A DNA stretch of 8,137 bases from the NCBI GenBank assembly GCA_001822655.1, contig MHRX01000052.1, positions 17,832 to 25,968 of the forward strand, given 5' to 3'. Below are positions 1 to 5,280 of this stretch, one piece after another. The stretch comes from Candidatus Taylorbacteria bacterium RIFCSPLOWO2_01_FULL_45_15b (GTDB lineage: Bacteria; Patescibacteriota; Minisyncoccia; Phycocordibacterales; 01-FULL-45-15b). The notes below the pieces were generated by a model. It saw nothing but the letters and a program-made list of their open reading frames with translations, made no database searches and had not been told where the DNA came from. Each line of letters begins with the position of its first letter. The first letter of the stretch is position 1. A program made the translations under genes and the position numbers.

Positions 1-171
1 AAAGCAGGGCGAGAGGGGCGGGAACGCCGAGGCTTTGCGAGGCGTGGGCGGAATTCGTTGAGTTACCACTGAATCCGAGCGTACAATTTAGTTTTGCTTC
101 ACCACGCACGCGGAGCGTGCGAATCATTCAAGGTTTTTGCTAAAGTAGGTTCTAGCGGAGTACAATAGAGA
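1..171. other. Left-edge stretch without a convincing gene
   Basis: I see no convincing gene here. A plus-strand frame is open from base 3 to a TAA at 141-143, but it has no visible start, a low-complexity Arg/Ser-rich translation and no family resemblance. The minus strand has stops in all frames. A 7-bp GC-rich hairpin (105-111 with 115-121, loop gga) lies inside. The left third (1-55) is GC-rich, unlike the AT-rich spacers elsewhere in the window. It may be the remnant or edge of a neighbouring feature beyond the window. Confidence 0.4.
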
Positions 172-197
172 CTCAAAAATATATCCATATTTTTGAG
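172..197. repeat. 11-bp inverted repeat at the tRNA 3' end
   Basis: Arms 172-182 and 187-197 are perfect complements around the 4-nt loop atcc. On the minus strand the hairpin begins in the last acceptor-stem base and discriminator of the tRNA-Thr gene. Its 3' arm contains five U residues (AUAUUUUUGAG). It could be a weak terminator or a 3'-processing structure for the tRNA transcript. The U run is inside the stem rather than after it, so this is not a canonical intrinsic terminator. Confidence 0.4.
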
Positions 198-232
198 CCG
201 ATGACCAGGATTGAACTGGTGACCTCGTCATT

Positions 233-501
233 CGTTTACACCTCTTTTTTATATATTGAAGAGGACTAGACTGTATCTTCCCCTCCCTAGTTTTGAGCTA
301 TCGATAATTCAATAAATCAAAACTAGGGAGGGGCCCTTGTCAGTCGTTCGGCCGAGCACCACTTTTGATTTTTAGAAATTTCTAAAAATCAAAAGTGGTG
401 CTCGGCACGGTCTTGCCCCTCCCTGCTAGCAGGGAGGGATGTTAACCGTTATTCGGGATTCATCCCGACGTTACCGTCGGGATGGGCAGGGGTTACGACC
501 C
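233..501 (-). ncRNA. Group I self-splicing intron in the tRNA-Thr anticodon loop
   Basis: The 269-nt intron follows U36 of the tRNA and ends in G (233), as group I introns do. Core pairings in plus coordinates: P2 461-469/476-484; P4 445-449/407-411 (ACGGU with ACCGU); P5 430-438/417-425; P6 379-406/351-378; P7 341-345/269-273 (GACUG with CAGUC); P8 317-333/280-296; P9 259-264/241-246. The S element reads AAGAUACAGUC (269-279), close to the group I consensus AAGAUAUAGUC. The R side reads CGAACGACUGACA. P3 looks weak (CCC 455-457 with GGG 334-336). A candidate P1 pairs the exon end GGU with GCC (485-487) through a U-G wobble, extended by GGGU/ACCC with a bulge. No homing endonuclease ORF is present, so the intron looks immobile on its own. 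Subclass is not certain; bacterial tRNA introns are usually IC3 or related types. Confidence 0.9.
351..406. repeat. 56-nt perfect palindrome forming P6 of the intron
   Basis: Each 28-base arm (351-378 and 379-406) is the exact reverse complement of the other, with no spacer. The arms start GCCGAGCACCAC and meet at an AT-rich centre (TAGAAATTTCTA). In the RNA it forms an unusually long P6 extension of about 26 bp. Selection on RNA structure tolerates G-U pairs and mismatches, so exact symmetry suggests a recent origin or an element with a DNA-level cause. Confidence 0.95.
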
Positions 502-569
502 ACCAATGACGTGCTCTGCCAACTGAGCTACATCGGCTTATTGGCTTATTCAAATGTAAGGAACACTAA

Positions 570-598
570 AGATTAGAACATTTTTCAGATTTTTTCAA
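570..598 (-). promoter_or_regulatory. Candidate promoter for the tRNA-Thr gene
   Basis: On the minus strand TTGAAA (593-598) is followed after exactly 17 bases by TAATCT (570-575). The -35 matches five of six consensus bases and the -10 only three. It would start transcription about 25 nt before the mature tRNA 5' end, in the gap between the 119-aa gene and the tRNA. The spacing and position are good and the -10 is poor. Read-through from the upstream gene is an alternative. Confidence 0.35.
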
Positions 599-627
599 TT
601 GATCCGCACGCAAGCTCTCAACTACGT

Positions 628-987
628 TTATGAATTCGGCGATGCTGGCGGCCACGGCCATTTTTTCGCTGAATTACGCGCCCTCAACACAATTTCTTTC
701 AGCGCGTTATAGAGAGTGGACTGCTCGCCGTCTGTATCATTAAGAATATCGGTGAGTTGAATCATGCACACGCGAGCCAAATTATACGGATCAATTTGCT
801 CAGGATCATCTTTTGCCGCGTCGTGGAGCGAATGCAAAATTTCCAAACATTTTTTCTTTAATGACTCATCTACAGTAGATGCGGCGATGAGTTCTTCTGC
901 GCTCCGCATCGCAGTCTCCAATTCCATAAGAAACATGCCGCCCTCTGATTGAAGCAACTCATCATAATTTTTATCTATATTTTCCAT
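628..987 (-). CDS. Small acidic protein of unknown function (119 aa)
   Basis: I do not recognise this protein. It is acidic over its first 90 residues (many Asp and Glu), shows no signal peptide or membrane segment, and looks mostly alpha-helical, with amphipathic stretches around residues 9-36, 41-58 and 67-84. The C-terminus switches to a basic, Trp/Pro-rich tail (KKWPWPPASPNS). The ATG at 985-987 has no Shine-Dalgarno: the 31 nt between it and the methyltransferase stop are AT-rich. The start is therefore chosen by ORF length, and an internal ATG at Met18 or Met21 is possible. It is the last gene of the sugar dehydrogenase-methyltransferase run, so it is probably co-transcribed with them, but this does not reveal its role. 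Composition and the clean frame support a real gene. Confidence 0.65.
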   Translation of the reverse strand: MENIDKNYDELLQSEGGMFLMELETAMRSAEELIAASTVDESLKKKCLEILHSLHDAAKDDPEQIDPYNLARVCMIQLTDILNDTDGEQSTLYNALKEIVLRARNSAKKWPWPPASPNS

Positions 988-1018
988 AGTATTAAACGCG
1001 CTGGTTTATTTTTTATAA

Positions 1019-1780
1019 TTATACTCGCAGCGCTTCAATCATCATAAAAAGCGGAATTTCCTTCCTCGCCTTGTCCTCGGCAATCTGACGCGGGCCTTTC
1101 TCGCTCTTCTTATGAGAGATCCACTCCTCGATCCGCGCAATGGCAAAATCATTATTTGCAAGTACCTTTGAGTAAACTTGGAGTGGTCGGTGGAATGATT
1201 CTGTTGTCGGACCCCCCTTTTTTCCCGGTGTCATTTCAATTACAGCCGCAGATTCGGAAAGATACTCGGTAACGCGACGGAACTGGATATCTTTTTTCTC
1301 GTCAAATTCCCAAAAAGTTTTCTGGGGTATGCGAAATGCAGGATGGCTAAGAATAAAGATCAACTTTCCTTTCTCTTTCAAAAGGCGTGATGTTTCCTTA
1401 ATTGTCTCGCTCAGATTTTTAATATTTTGGATCGCAAGGACGACCGTTATTACATCGGCAAAAGCGTCGGGAAGAGGGACGGCATGGGCCGGGGCAACGA
1501 TGAATGAGAGCTTCTTTTTCTCGCGGTGGCGCTCTGCCGCAACCTTTATAAGCAAGGGCGATAAATCAACCCCAACGACTTCCCTGCCTTCTTTTGCCAA
1601 TAAAGCAGTAAAAAAGCCCTGTCCACATGCGAGATCAATAATCCGCGCGGGCTTCGAGGCATCAACGATGCGCAGCAAGTTTGGTAAAATTACGCGTCTT
1701 TGATAAGAGTCTTTATCTCCTTCCAAAAGATTGTCATACCACGGAGCTACAGATTCCCACGATGTATCTTTCTTATCCAT
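1019..1780 (-). CDS. SAM-dependent class I methyltransferase
   Basis: A soluble Rossmann-fold methyltransferase of the UbiE/Methyltransf_11-like group, 253 aa. Motif I is IIDLACGQGFF (residues 47-57), the glycine-rich loop that binds S-adenosylmethionine. The acidic residue after strand 2 is D72 in GVDLSP, which would hold the ribose hydroxyls. HAVPLPDAFADVI (99-111) corresponds to the adenine-side and strand-4 region, and LLKEKGKLIFILSHPAFR (133-150) to strand 5 and beyond. The C-terminal segment (219-250), with W220, SHKKSEKGPR and AEDKARKEIPLF, resembles a conserved tail in methyltransferases from CPR genomes; this is from memory, not a search. The substrate cannot be read from the sequence, and a small molecule is more likely than RNA or protein. 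The start has a Shine-Dalgarno AGGA at 1788-1791, 7 nt before the ATG, inside the 27-nt gap after the sugar dehydrogenase stop. This argues for one operon. Confidence 0.88.
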   Translation of the reverse strand: MDKKDTSWESVAPWYDNLLEGDKDSYQRRVILPNLLRIVDASKPARIIDLACGQGFFTALLAKEGREVVGVDLSPLLIKVAAERHREKKKLSFIVAPAHAVPLPDAFADVITVVLAIQNIKNLSETIKETSRLLKEKGKLIFILSHPAFRIPQKTFWEFDEKKDIQFRRVTEYLSESAAVIEMTPGKKGGPTTESFHRPLQVYSKVLANNDFAIARIEEWISHKKSEKGPRQIAEDKARKEIPLFMMIEALRV

Positions 1781-1807
1781 AAAAGAATCCTAATACGACA
1801 ATGGCCT

Positions 1808-2914
1808 TTAGTCGAGAAAAGGTATTTTGAGTAACTTGTCATCTCCTTCACGAACCGCACCTCTGCCATCGATATTGCTTGTGGAAATAAGAAAATAATT
1901 TTCTCCTGGCACTGCAATAACACTTCTAATTCTTCCATATAATCTTTTGAAATATTCTGTGGGACCTTCGGCACGTTCCCCTTCGATCACAACTTCATAA
2001 ACCGCCTCCCCTCGAAGACCTCCCCAATACAATTTTCCCTCTCGATGCGAAAGAGACGCGGGCGCCCATGTGTCAGAAGCGCCGGAGTGAATCACGGGCG
2101 CAATCATACCGTGGCGGGATTCAGAACCCTGAATATCCGGCCAGCCATAATTCCCTCCCTTCACAATTAGGTTCAATTCATCATACCCGGAAAGAACGCC
2201 CGAACGGCCGTGCTCCGTAGACCAGAGATTCCCCGCATGATCCCATGCAAGACCTTGAGGATTCCTGTGTCCGTAGGACCAAACTGCCGTACCAAAAGGA
2301 TTGTCAGCGGGAATTCCTCCATTCTCATCAACCCGCAAAATCTTGCCGGCAAGAGAGTTTTTATCCTGCCCGCTTCTTTCCACGCCAGCGTCCCCCGTCG
2401 TTATATATAAATACCTGTCCGGCCCAAAAGCTAGTCGTCCGCCATCGTGATACGTTGCCCCCGGAATATTTTCTAAAATTACTTTTTCAGCGCGAAGCAC
2501 ATTGCCTTTGGGATCATACACGAACCGCAGTATGGCATTCGAGAATCCGCCGCCCTGTTGCCGTGTAACGTATACATAAAGAAAATTATTCTGTTCAAAT
2601 CGAGGATGAAGCGCAAGGCCCAAAAGTCCGCCCTCGCCGGCGGCGCCCGCGTCCACTCGTGTTCTCGTAATTACTTCACCTCTAATCCGCGCTATGGTCC
2701 CCACTCTTTCGGAGACAAGAAAGGTTCCATCGGGAAGTGTGAGTACCTCCCACGGCACGCTAAGATTTTGCGCGATAACCGATTGCTCCTCTCCGTTATT
2801 TGTAATTTCCGTATTTTCCGAATTTTCTTCCTCAGCGCCTTTTTTCAGTATAAACACAGTCGCCGCAATAAAAACAAAAAGTGCGATCCAGTGAAATGTC
2901 TTATATCGATTCAT
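1808..2914 (-). CDS. Membrane-anchored PQQ-dependent sugar dehydrogenase-like beta-propeller
   Basis: Family of soluble glucose/aldose dehydrogenases (GSDH, E. coli YliI-like), which oxidise sugars at C1 with pyrroloquinoline quinone (PQQ). Residues 8-23 form a hydrophobic N-terminal anchor after a short basic start, so the propeller probably sits outside the membrane on a Glu/Asn-rich linker (about 27-45). Family motifs appear in order: GEGGLLGLALHP (93-104), HDGGRLAFGPD (156-166) with H156 at the catalytic-base position, YITTGDAG (170-177), LAGKILRVDENG (188-199), SYGHRNPQGLAWD (213-225) with R217-N218 at the PQQ-contact position, DELN..VKGGNYGWPD (245-260), and GRIRSV (327-332). The length (368 aa) is normal. 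No PQQ synthesis genes lie in the window, so the cofactor would be scavenged or the true activity may differ. The start has AGGA at 2922-2925, 7 nt upstream. The gene leads a run with the methyltransferase 27 nt downstream. Confidence 0.88.
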   Translation of the reverse strand: MNRYKTFHWIALFVFIAATVFILKKGAEEENSENTEITNNGEEQSVIAQNLSVPWEVLTLPDGTFLVSERVGTIARIRGEVITRTRVDAGAAGEGGLLGLALHPRFEQNNFLYVYVTRQQGGGFSNAILRFVYDPKGNVLRAEKVILENIPGATYHDGGRLAFGPDRYLYITTGDAGVERSGQDKNSLAGKILRVDENGGIPADNPFGTAVWSYGHRNPQGLAWDHAGNLWSTEHGRSGVLSGYDELNLIVKGGNYGWPDIQGSESRHGMIAPVIHSGASDTWAPASLSHREGKLYWGGLRGEAVYEVVIEGERAEGPTEYFKRLYGRIRSVIAVPGENYFLISTSNIDGRGAVREGDDKLLKIPFLD

Positions 2915-3007
2915 AAATATATCCTATCATTATTGCTCAAAATGTATGATAAAAAATAATAAATCGCCGCCGAGCGCGACCATCACCATCCAACAAACAA
3001 TACTCCA

Positions 3008-3055
3008 CCAACATACGTTTATAAAACGCTATAGCGTTTTATAAACGTATGTTGG
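3008..3055. repeat. 48-nt perfect palindrome in the intergenic region
   Basis: Arms 3008-3031 and 3032-3055 are exact reverse complements with no spacer. The outer end reads CCAACATACG and the centre GCTATAGC. It lies between the ABC exporter terminator and the sugar dehydrogenase, 94 bp upstream of the latter's ATG. As RNA it would form a strong hairpin in either direction, but no U tract follows on either strand. It could be a DNA operator, a transcript-end stabiliser or a small palindromic element. The rest of the 213-bp gap (2915-3127) holds a Shine-Dalgarno, an AT-rich probable promoter zone near 2930-2960 and the terminator. Confidence 0.95.
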
Positions 3056-3084
3056 GACGGACATTAGGACGAGCGAAATTGCAG

Positions 3085-3111
3085 AAAAAAACCGCTCTCA
3101 AAGAGAGCGGT
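3085..3111 (-). terminator. Rho-independent terminator of the ABC exporter gene
   Basis: On the minus strand a perfect 9-bp stem ACCGCTCTC/GAGAGCGGT (3103-3111 with 3091-3099) with loop TTT is followed by seven U (3085-3091, the first of them pairing at the stem base). It begins 17 nt after the ABC exporter stop codon. This is a textbook intrinsic terminator and isolates the exporter from the sugar dehydrogenase run downstream. Confidence 0.93.
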
Positions 3112-3127
3112 TGAAGTCTATTTTGTA

Positions 3128-4936
3128 CTATGAAGTCTGTGAGGGGGCCTTGTCGGCAAGGCTTTCAGTATACTGTCTCCATAATTCCTGAAATAGCGTG
3201 CAATTTCCGAGAAGCTCGTCGAGCGTTCCCGCGGCAATGATTTTGCCATTTTCGAACATGCATATCCGATCAAACAGAGGAAGGAGGTGCAGCCGATGTA
3301 TCGAAGAGATAATCGTCTTTCCTTTAAATCCGCCGAAGATGTTCCGGTAAATCCTCATCTCATTTGCTGTGTCTATACTGCTTGTCGGCTCATCAAGGAG
3401 GACAATGTCTTTATCACGGCACACGAGAAGACCTCTCGCGAGCGCAAGTCTCTGCGACTGCCCCTCGCTTAGGTTTACCCCTTTTTCCTTTACTGATGAG
3501 TCGAATTTTTTCGGCAACTGTTCGACCACGTCGGTAAAACACGCCATGTCGGTATACGTGCGAATTTCATCCATTTCATAATCCGCACCGTTCGTAATGT
3601 TTTCGAGAACGGTGGACGTAAGGATCAAGGGCTTCTGCTGTACGAGGGTTACCGCGTTCGCAATCCCTTCAAAACCGTGAGGAATCAAGACCCCGTCAAC
3701 GTAGAGCCGCAGATCCTGCGGATGATGCAAATCACGCATGACTTTCAAGAGCGTTGTCTTCCCGCTTCCGCTTGCGCCGACAAATGCAATGGTTTCTCCG
3801 CGGCGCATGGTCAGACTTACATCCTGCAAATGCCGTTTCGTGCCGTCTTCTCCCTCATACGAAAAAGTCAGATTTTTTATTTCCAGCTTTTTCCATGTCG
3901 GGGGAAGCACGTGATTTGCAAGGCTTTCGGGACAAAAGTCTTCGGTCAATTCTTCAGAATTAATTACCTTAGCTTTCTGCTGAAGAATGTCGCCATACAT
4001 GCCGGTGAAACGGAAGAAGAGATCGCTCAAAATGTCGAGGTACTTTATAAGCAGGAACACACTGCCAAGCATTACCGTGCCTCGCGCATTGGCCGTCTGC
4101 CAGAAAAACGCCCCGAGAACGAGCGCGGTCGTGGTTTTGCAACACAGACTCGTCAAGAACCACTTCAATTCGTTGAGGGTGATGTTTTTCTTGTAGAGAC
4201 CGAATGGCTCGACGATCCTTTTTGCAATCGCCGAGAAGACGAGTCGCTCGACCCGCAAGATAATGACCATCGATATCGTGCTGATGCGATCAAACACGCT
4301 TTCAGCGATCCGGTTTTCCGCGCGATTCAGAACCTTGTACTGATCTACCAGCACTTTATCGAATCGGGTGGTTATGAGAAACGTTACGCATATCATACCG
4401 AATACGATGAAGCCCGATGAAGGGCTGAAGTACGCGAGAATTACATATGCTCCGACGAGCTTCGCCATCGAGTAAATGACTTCAAACGAACTCTCCGAGA
4501 AGCGAAACAGTGCATTGGTACCTTTTTCAATTTTATCGATCGTATCTCCCGAGTGGTGCTCAACATGCCAATCTAAAGGCAAATTGAATATCCCCTTCAG
4601 CAGATCCATTTTGTAATTCATGCGCACCTTGAACGCATTGATGAGCTCGACGAGTCTTCCGGATCCATGACACATCCAGAACGCAAGGTCTACAACGAGA
4701 ATGAGCGCGAGATACTGAAAAAGTCGAGGCAACGTGCCCGTGGTGATTCCCTTCGCCTGAATGACATTGATCATCCGAGCGATAATGAGCGGTTCGCAAA
4801 ACAAATCGATTGCGGTTGCGAGGATAAACAATATCCAGTAAAGGACGACCATCCCGCGATTTCCGACCGAGTATTTCCAGGTTTTTCCAAACAGATAGAG
4901 AAGCGCGTTTCGCCGCGTTGCTTCAGATACGAGCAT
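3128..4936 (-). CDS. ABC half-exporter (fused transmembrane and ATPase domains)
   Basis: A type I (MsbA/multidrug-like) ABC exporter half-molecule, 602 aa, expected to work as a dimer in the cytoplasmic membrane and drive efflux with ATP. The transmembrane domain covers about residues 28-310, with hydrophobic segments near 29-50, 72-90, 150-170, 174-190, 262-280 and 287-305. The ATPase domain starts near 350. Walker A is GASGSGKTT (387-395), the Q-loop lies at VQQKP (432-436), the signature is LSEGQ (489-493, a variant of LSGGQ), and Walker B is IVLLDEP (511-517) with catalytic E516. The D-loop is SSID (519-522) and the switch histidine is H547. All catalytic residues are present, so it should be active. 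The substrate cannot be read from sequence; drug, lipid or peptide are all possible. The start is fixed by AGGAGG (4942-4947), 5 nt before the ATG. A consensus promoter, a small leader ORF and hairpins precede it, and it ends at its own terminator. Confidence 0.93.
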   Translation of the reverse strand: MLVSEATRRNALLYLFGKTWKYSVGNRGMVVLYWILFILATAIDLFCEPLIIARMINVIQAKGITTGTLPRLFQYLALILVVDLAFWMCHGSGRLVELINAFKVRMNYKMDLLKGIFNLPLDWHVEHHSGDTIDKIEKGTNALFRFSESSFEVIYSMAKLVGAYVILAYFSPSSGFIVFGMICVTFLITTRFDKVLVDQYKVLNRAENRIAESVFDRISTISMVIILRVERLVFSAIAKRIVEPFGLYKKNITLNELKWFLTSLCCKTTTALVLGAFFWQTANARGTVMLGSVFLLIKYLDILSDLFFRFTGMYGDILQQKAKVINSEELTEDFCPESLANHVLPPTWKKLEIKNLTFSYEGEDGTKRHLQDVSLTMRRGETIAFVGASGSGKTTLLKVMRDLHHPQDLRLYVDGVLIPHGFEGIANAVTLVQQKPLILTSTVLENITNGADYEMDEIRTYTDMACFTDVVEQLPKKFDSSVKEKGVNLSEGQSQRLALARGLLVCRDKDIVLLDEPTSSIDTANEMRIYRNIFGGFKGKTIISSIHRLHLLPLFDRICMFENGKIIAAGTLDELLGNCTLFQELWRQYTESLADKAPSQTS

Positions 4937-4941
4937 TTCTG

Positions 4942-4947
4942 CCTCCT
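4942..4947 (-). promoter_or_regulatory. Strong Shine-Dalgarno of the ABC exporter
   Basis: The six-base core AGGAGG lies 5 nt before the ATG at 4934-4936, in an A-rich unstructured stretch downstream of the terminator-like hairpin (4976-4999). Translation of the exporter should be efficient once transcription passes that hairpin. Confidence 0.85.
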
Positions 4948-4975
4948 TTCTTTTTTTGTTAATGACAAAGAACTA

Positions 4976-4999
4976 AAACGCCGCATGCGCGCGGCGTTT
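4976..4999 (-). terminator. Terminator-like hairpin in the exporter leader (possible attenuator)
   Basis: The minus strand forms a perfect 9-bp stem AAACGCCGC/GCGGCGTTT (4991-4999 with 4976-4984) with a 6-nt loop, giving a run of four U ending at 4975, then AGUUCUUU. It stands 18 nt after the stop of the 42-codon leader ORF and 39 nt before the exporter ATG. The U tract is short, so termination would be partial, as an attenuator requires. Another hairpin (5005-5011/5017-5023, ATTTAAC/GTTAAAT) directly precedes it and contains the leader stop codon, so a ribosome stopped there could change folding. This is inference from position. Confidence 0.5.
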
Positions 5000-5017
5000 G
5001 GAAAATTTAACGAGGAG

Positions 5018-5146
5018 TTAAATACTCAAAACGAAGCGCAATCGTTCTCGAAATCGAGAAAAATCTACATTTGGTGCCGCACCAAAAAAGGCAGGCACAG
5101 CGTCACCAATCGGTCGAGAAATTTTTTGATTGCTCATATATTTCAT
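5018..5146 (-). CDS. Putative leaderless 42-aa leader peptide or small protein
   Basis: The ATG at 5144-5146 is only about 3-4 nt after the transcription start predicted from the consensus promoter, so it would be translated from a leaderless mRNA. The frame runs 42 codons to TAA (5018-5020). An in-frame ATG at codon 4 (5135-5137) is an alternative start. The N-terminus reads MKYMSNQKISRPIGD. The middle is small and hydrophobic (AVPAFFGAAP), and the C-terminus is Arg-rich (FSRFRERLRFVLSI). There is no signal peptide, cysteine or clear transmembrane helix. Four of its five arginines use CGA, three of them clustered at codons 31-35. Two hairpins lie within the frame (5070-5086 and 5045-5060). 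It could be a regulatory leader peptide for the exporter, a small exported peptide, or simply an untranslated structured leader with a chance ORF. I do not recognise a family. Confidence 0.4.
   Translation of the reverse strand: MKYMSNQKISRPIGDAVPAFFGAAPNVDFSRFRERLRFVLSI
5045..5086 (-). promoter_or_regulatory. Tandem hairpins in the exporter leader RNA
   Basis: Two perfect inverted repeats occur side by side. The first is 5070-5077/5079-5086 (TTTGGTGC with GCACCAAA around one base, so about 7 bp with a 3-nt loop). The second is 5045-5050/5055-5060 (TTCTCG with CGAGAA, loop ATTT on the minus strand). With the hairpins at 5005-5023 and 4976-4999 they make four consecutive stems in the roughly 210-nt leader of the ABC exporter. 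No known riboswitch consensus was recognised. The density of stems suggests a structured regulatory leader. Confidence 0.45.
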
Positions 5147-5155
5147 GATCAAGGT

Positions 5156-5184
5156 ATTATATACCCTTCTCAAGTATATGTCAA
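5156..5184 (-). promoter_or_regulatory. Perfect-consensus housekeeping promoter of the ABC exporter leader
   Basis: On the minus strand TTGACA (5179-5184) is followed by a 17-bp spacer and TATAAT (5156-5161). All twelve hexamer bases match the sigma-70/SigA consensus with the ideal spacing. The predicted transcription start is near 5149-5150, giving about 213 nt of leader before the exporter ATG. A promoter this strong with a long structured leader suggests that control is exerted after initiation, for example by attenuation. Confidence 0.9.
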
Positions 5185-5229
5185 ATTCCTAAAAATAGAC
5201 GCCCGTCACCGCCACAAACGACAAGCGAC

Positions 5230-5255
5230 AGAGTGTACGATATATCGTACACTCT
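5230..5255. repeat. 26-nt perfect palindrome between the aminotransferase and the exporter promoter
   Basis: Arms 5230-5242 and 5243-5255 are exact reverse complements (outer AGAGTGTACG, centre ATAT). The palindrome sits 25 nt after the aminotransferase stop and is centred about 93 bp upstream of the predicted exporter transcription start. It is enclosed by a looser pairing, CACCGC (5207-5212) with GCGGTG (5274-5279), and a TATTTTT run follows near 5193-5199 on the minus strand. It may act as the aminotransferase transcript end, or as an operator for the exporter promoter. The sequence does not decide between these. No other feature is seen between 5185 and 5280. Confidence 0.9.
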
Positions 5256-5280
5256 AGAATCGAGAGTGGGATAGCGGTGG

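Larger units (their letters stand above)
196..537 (-). tRNA. tRNA-Thr(GGU), interrupted by a group I intron
   Basis: The 5' exon is 502-537 (36 nt) and the 3' exon 196-232 (37 nt). Spliced together they form a standard 73-nt cloverleaf. The acceptor stem is GCCGATG with CATCGGC (7 of 7 pairs). The D arm is GCTC/GAGC with a loop containing GG, the anticodon stem is CGTCA/TGACG, and the T arm is ACCAG/CTGGT with loop TTCAATC. The rebuilt anticodon loop is TTGGTAA, so the anticodon is GGT, which reads ACC and ACU. The threonine identity elements G1:C72, C2:G71, G35 and U36 are all present. The discriminator is U73 and no CCA is encoded (the DNA continues CAAA), so CCA must be added enzymatically. 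The intron lies between positions 36 and 37. A gene with this anticodon would be non-functional unless the intron is removed. Confidence 0.93.

Noticed and set aside
3..143. Plus-strand partial gene at the left edge
   Set aside because: It has no start, is short, Arg/Ser-rich and carries an internal GC hairpin. There is no family resemblance and all neighbours are on the other strand.
196..537. Two separate tRNA fragments, or an archaeal-type bulge-helix-bulge intron
   Set aside because: The halves pair perfectly in the acceptor and anticodon stems, so they belong to one tRNA. The 269-nt insert with P4, P7 and S-element sequences and a terminal G fits group I, not a short BHB intron.
3677..4420. 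Long plus-strand open frame opposite the ABC exporter
   Set aside because: It lies wholly antisense to a gene with complete ATPase motifs, has no family resemblance and no ribosome site. It is a shadow of the coding strand.
4667..5257. Plus-strand open frame across the exporter start and leader
   Set aside because: It is antisense to the exporter N-terminus and to the consensus promoter, with a charged low-information translation and no start signals.
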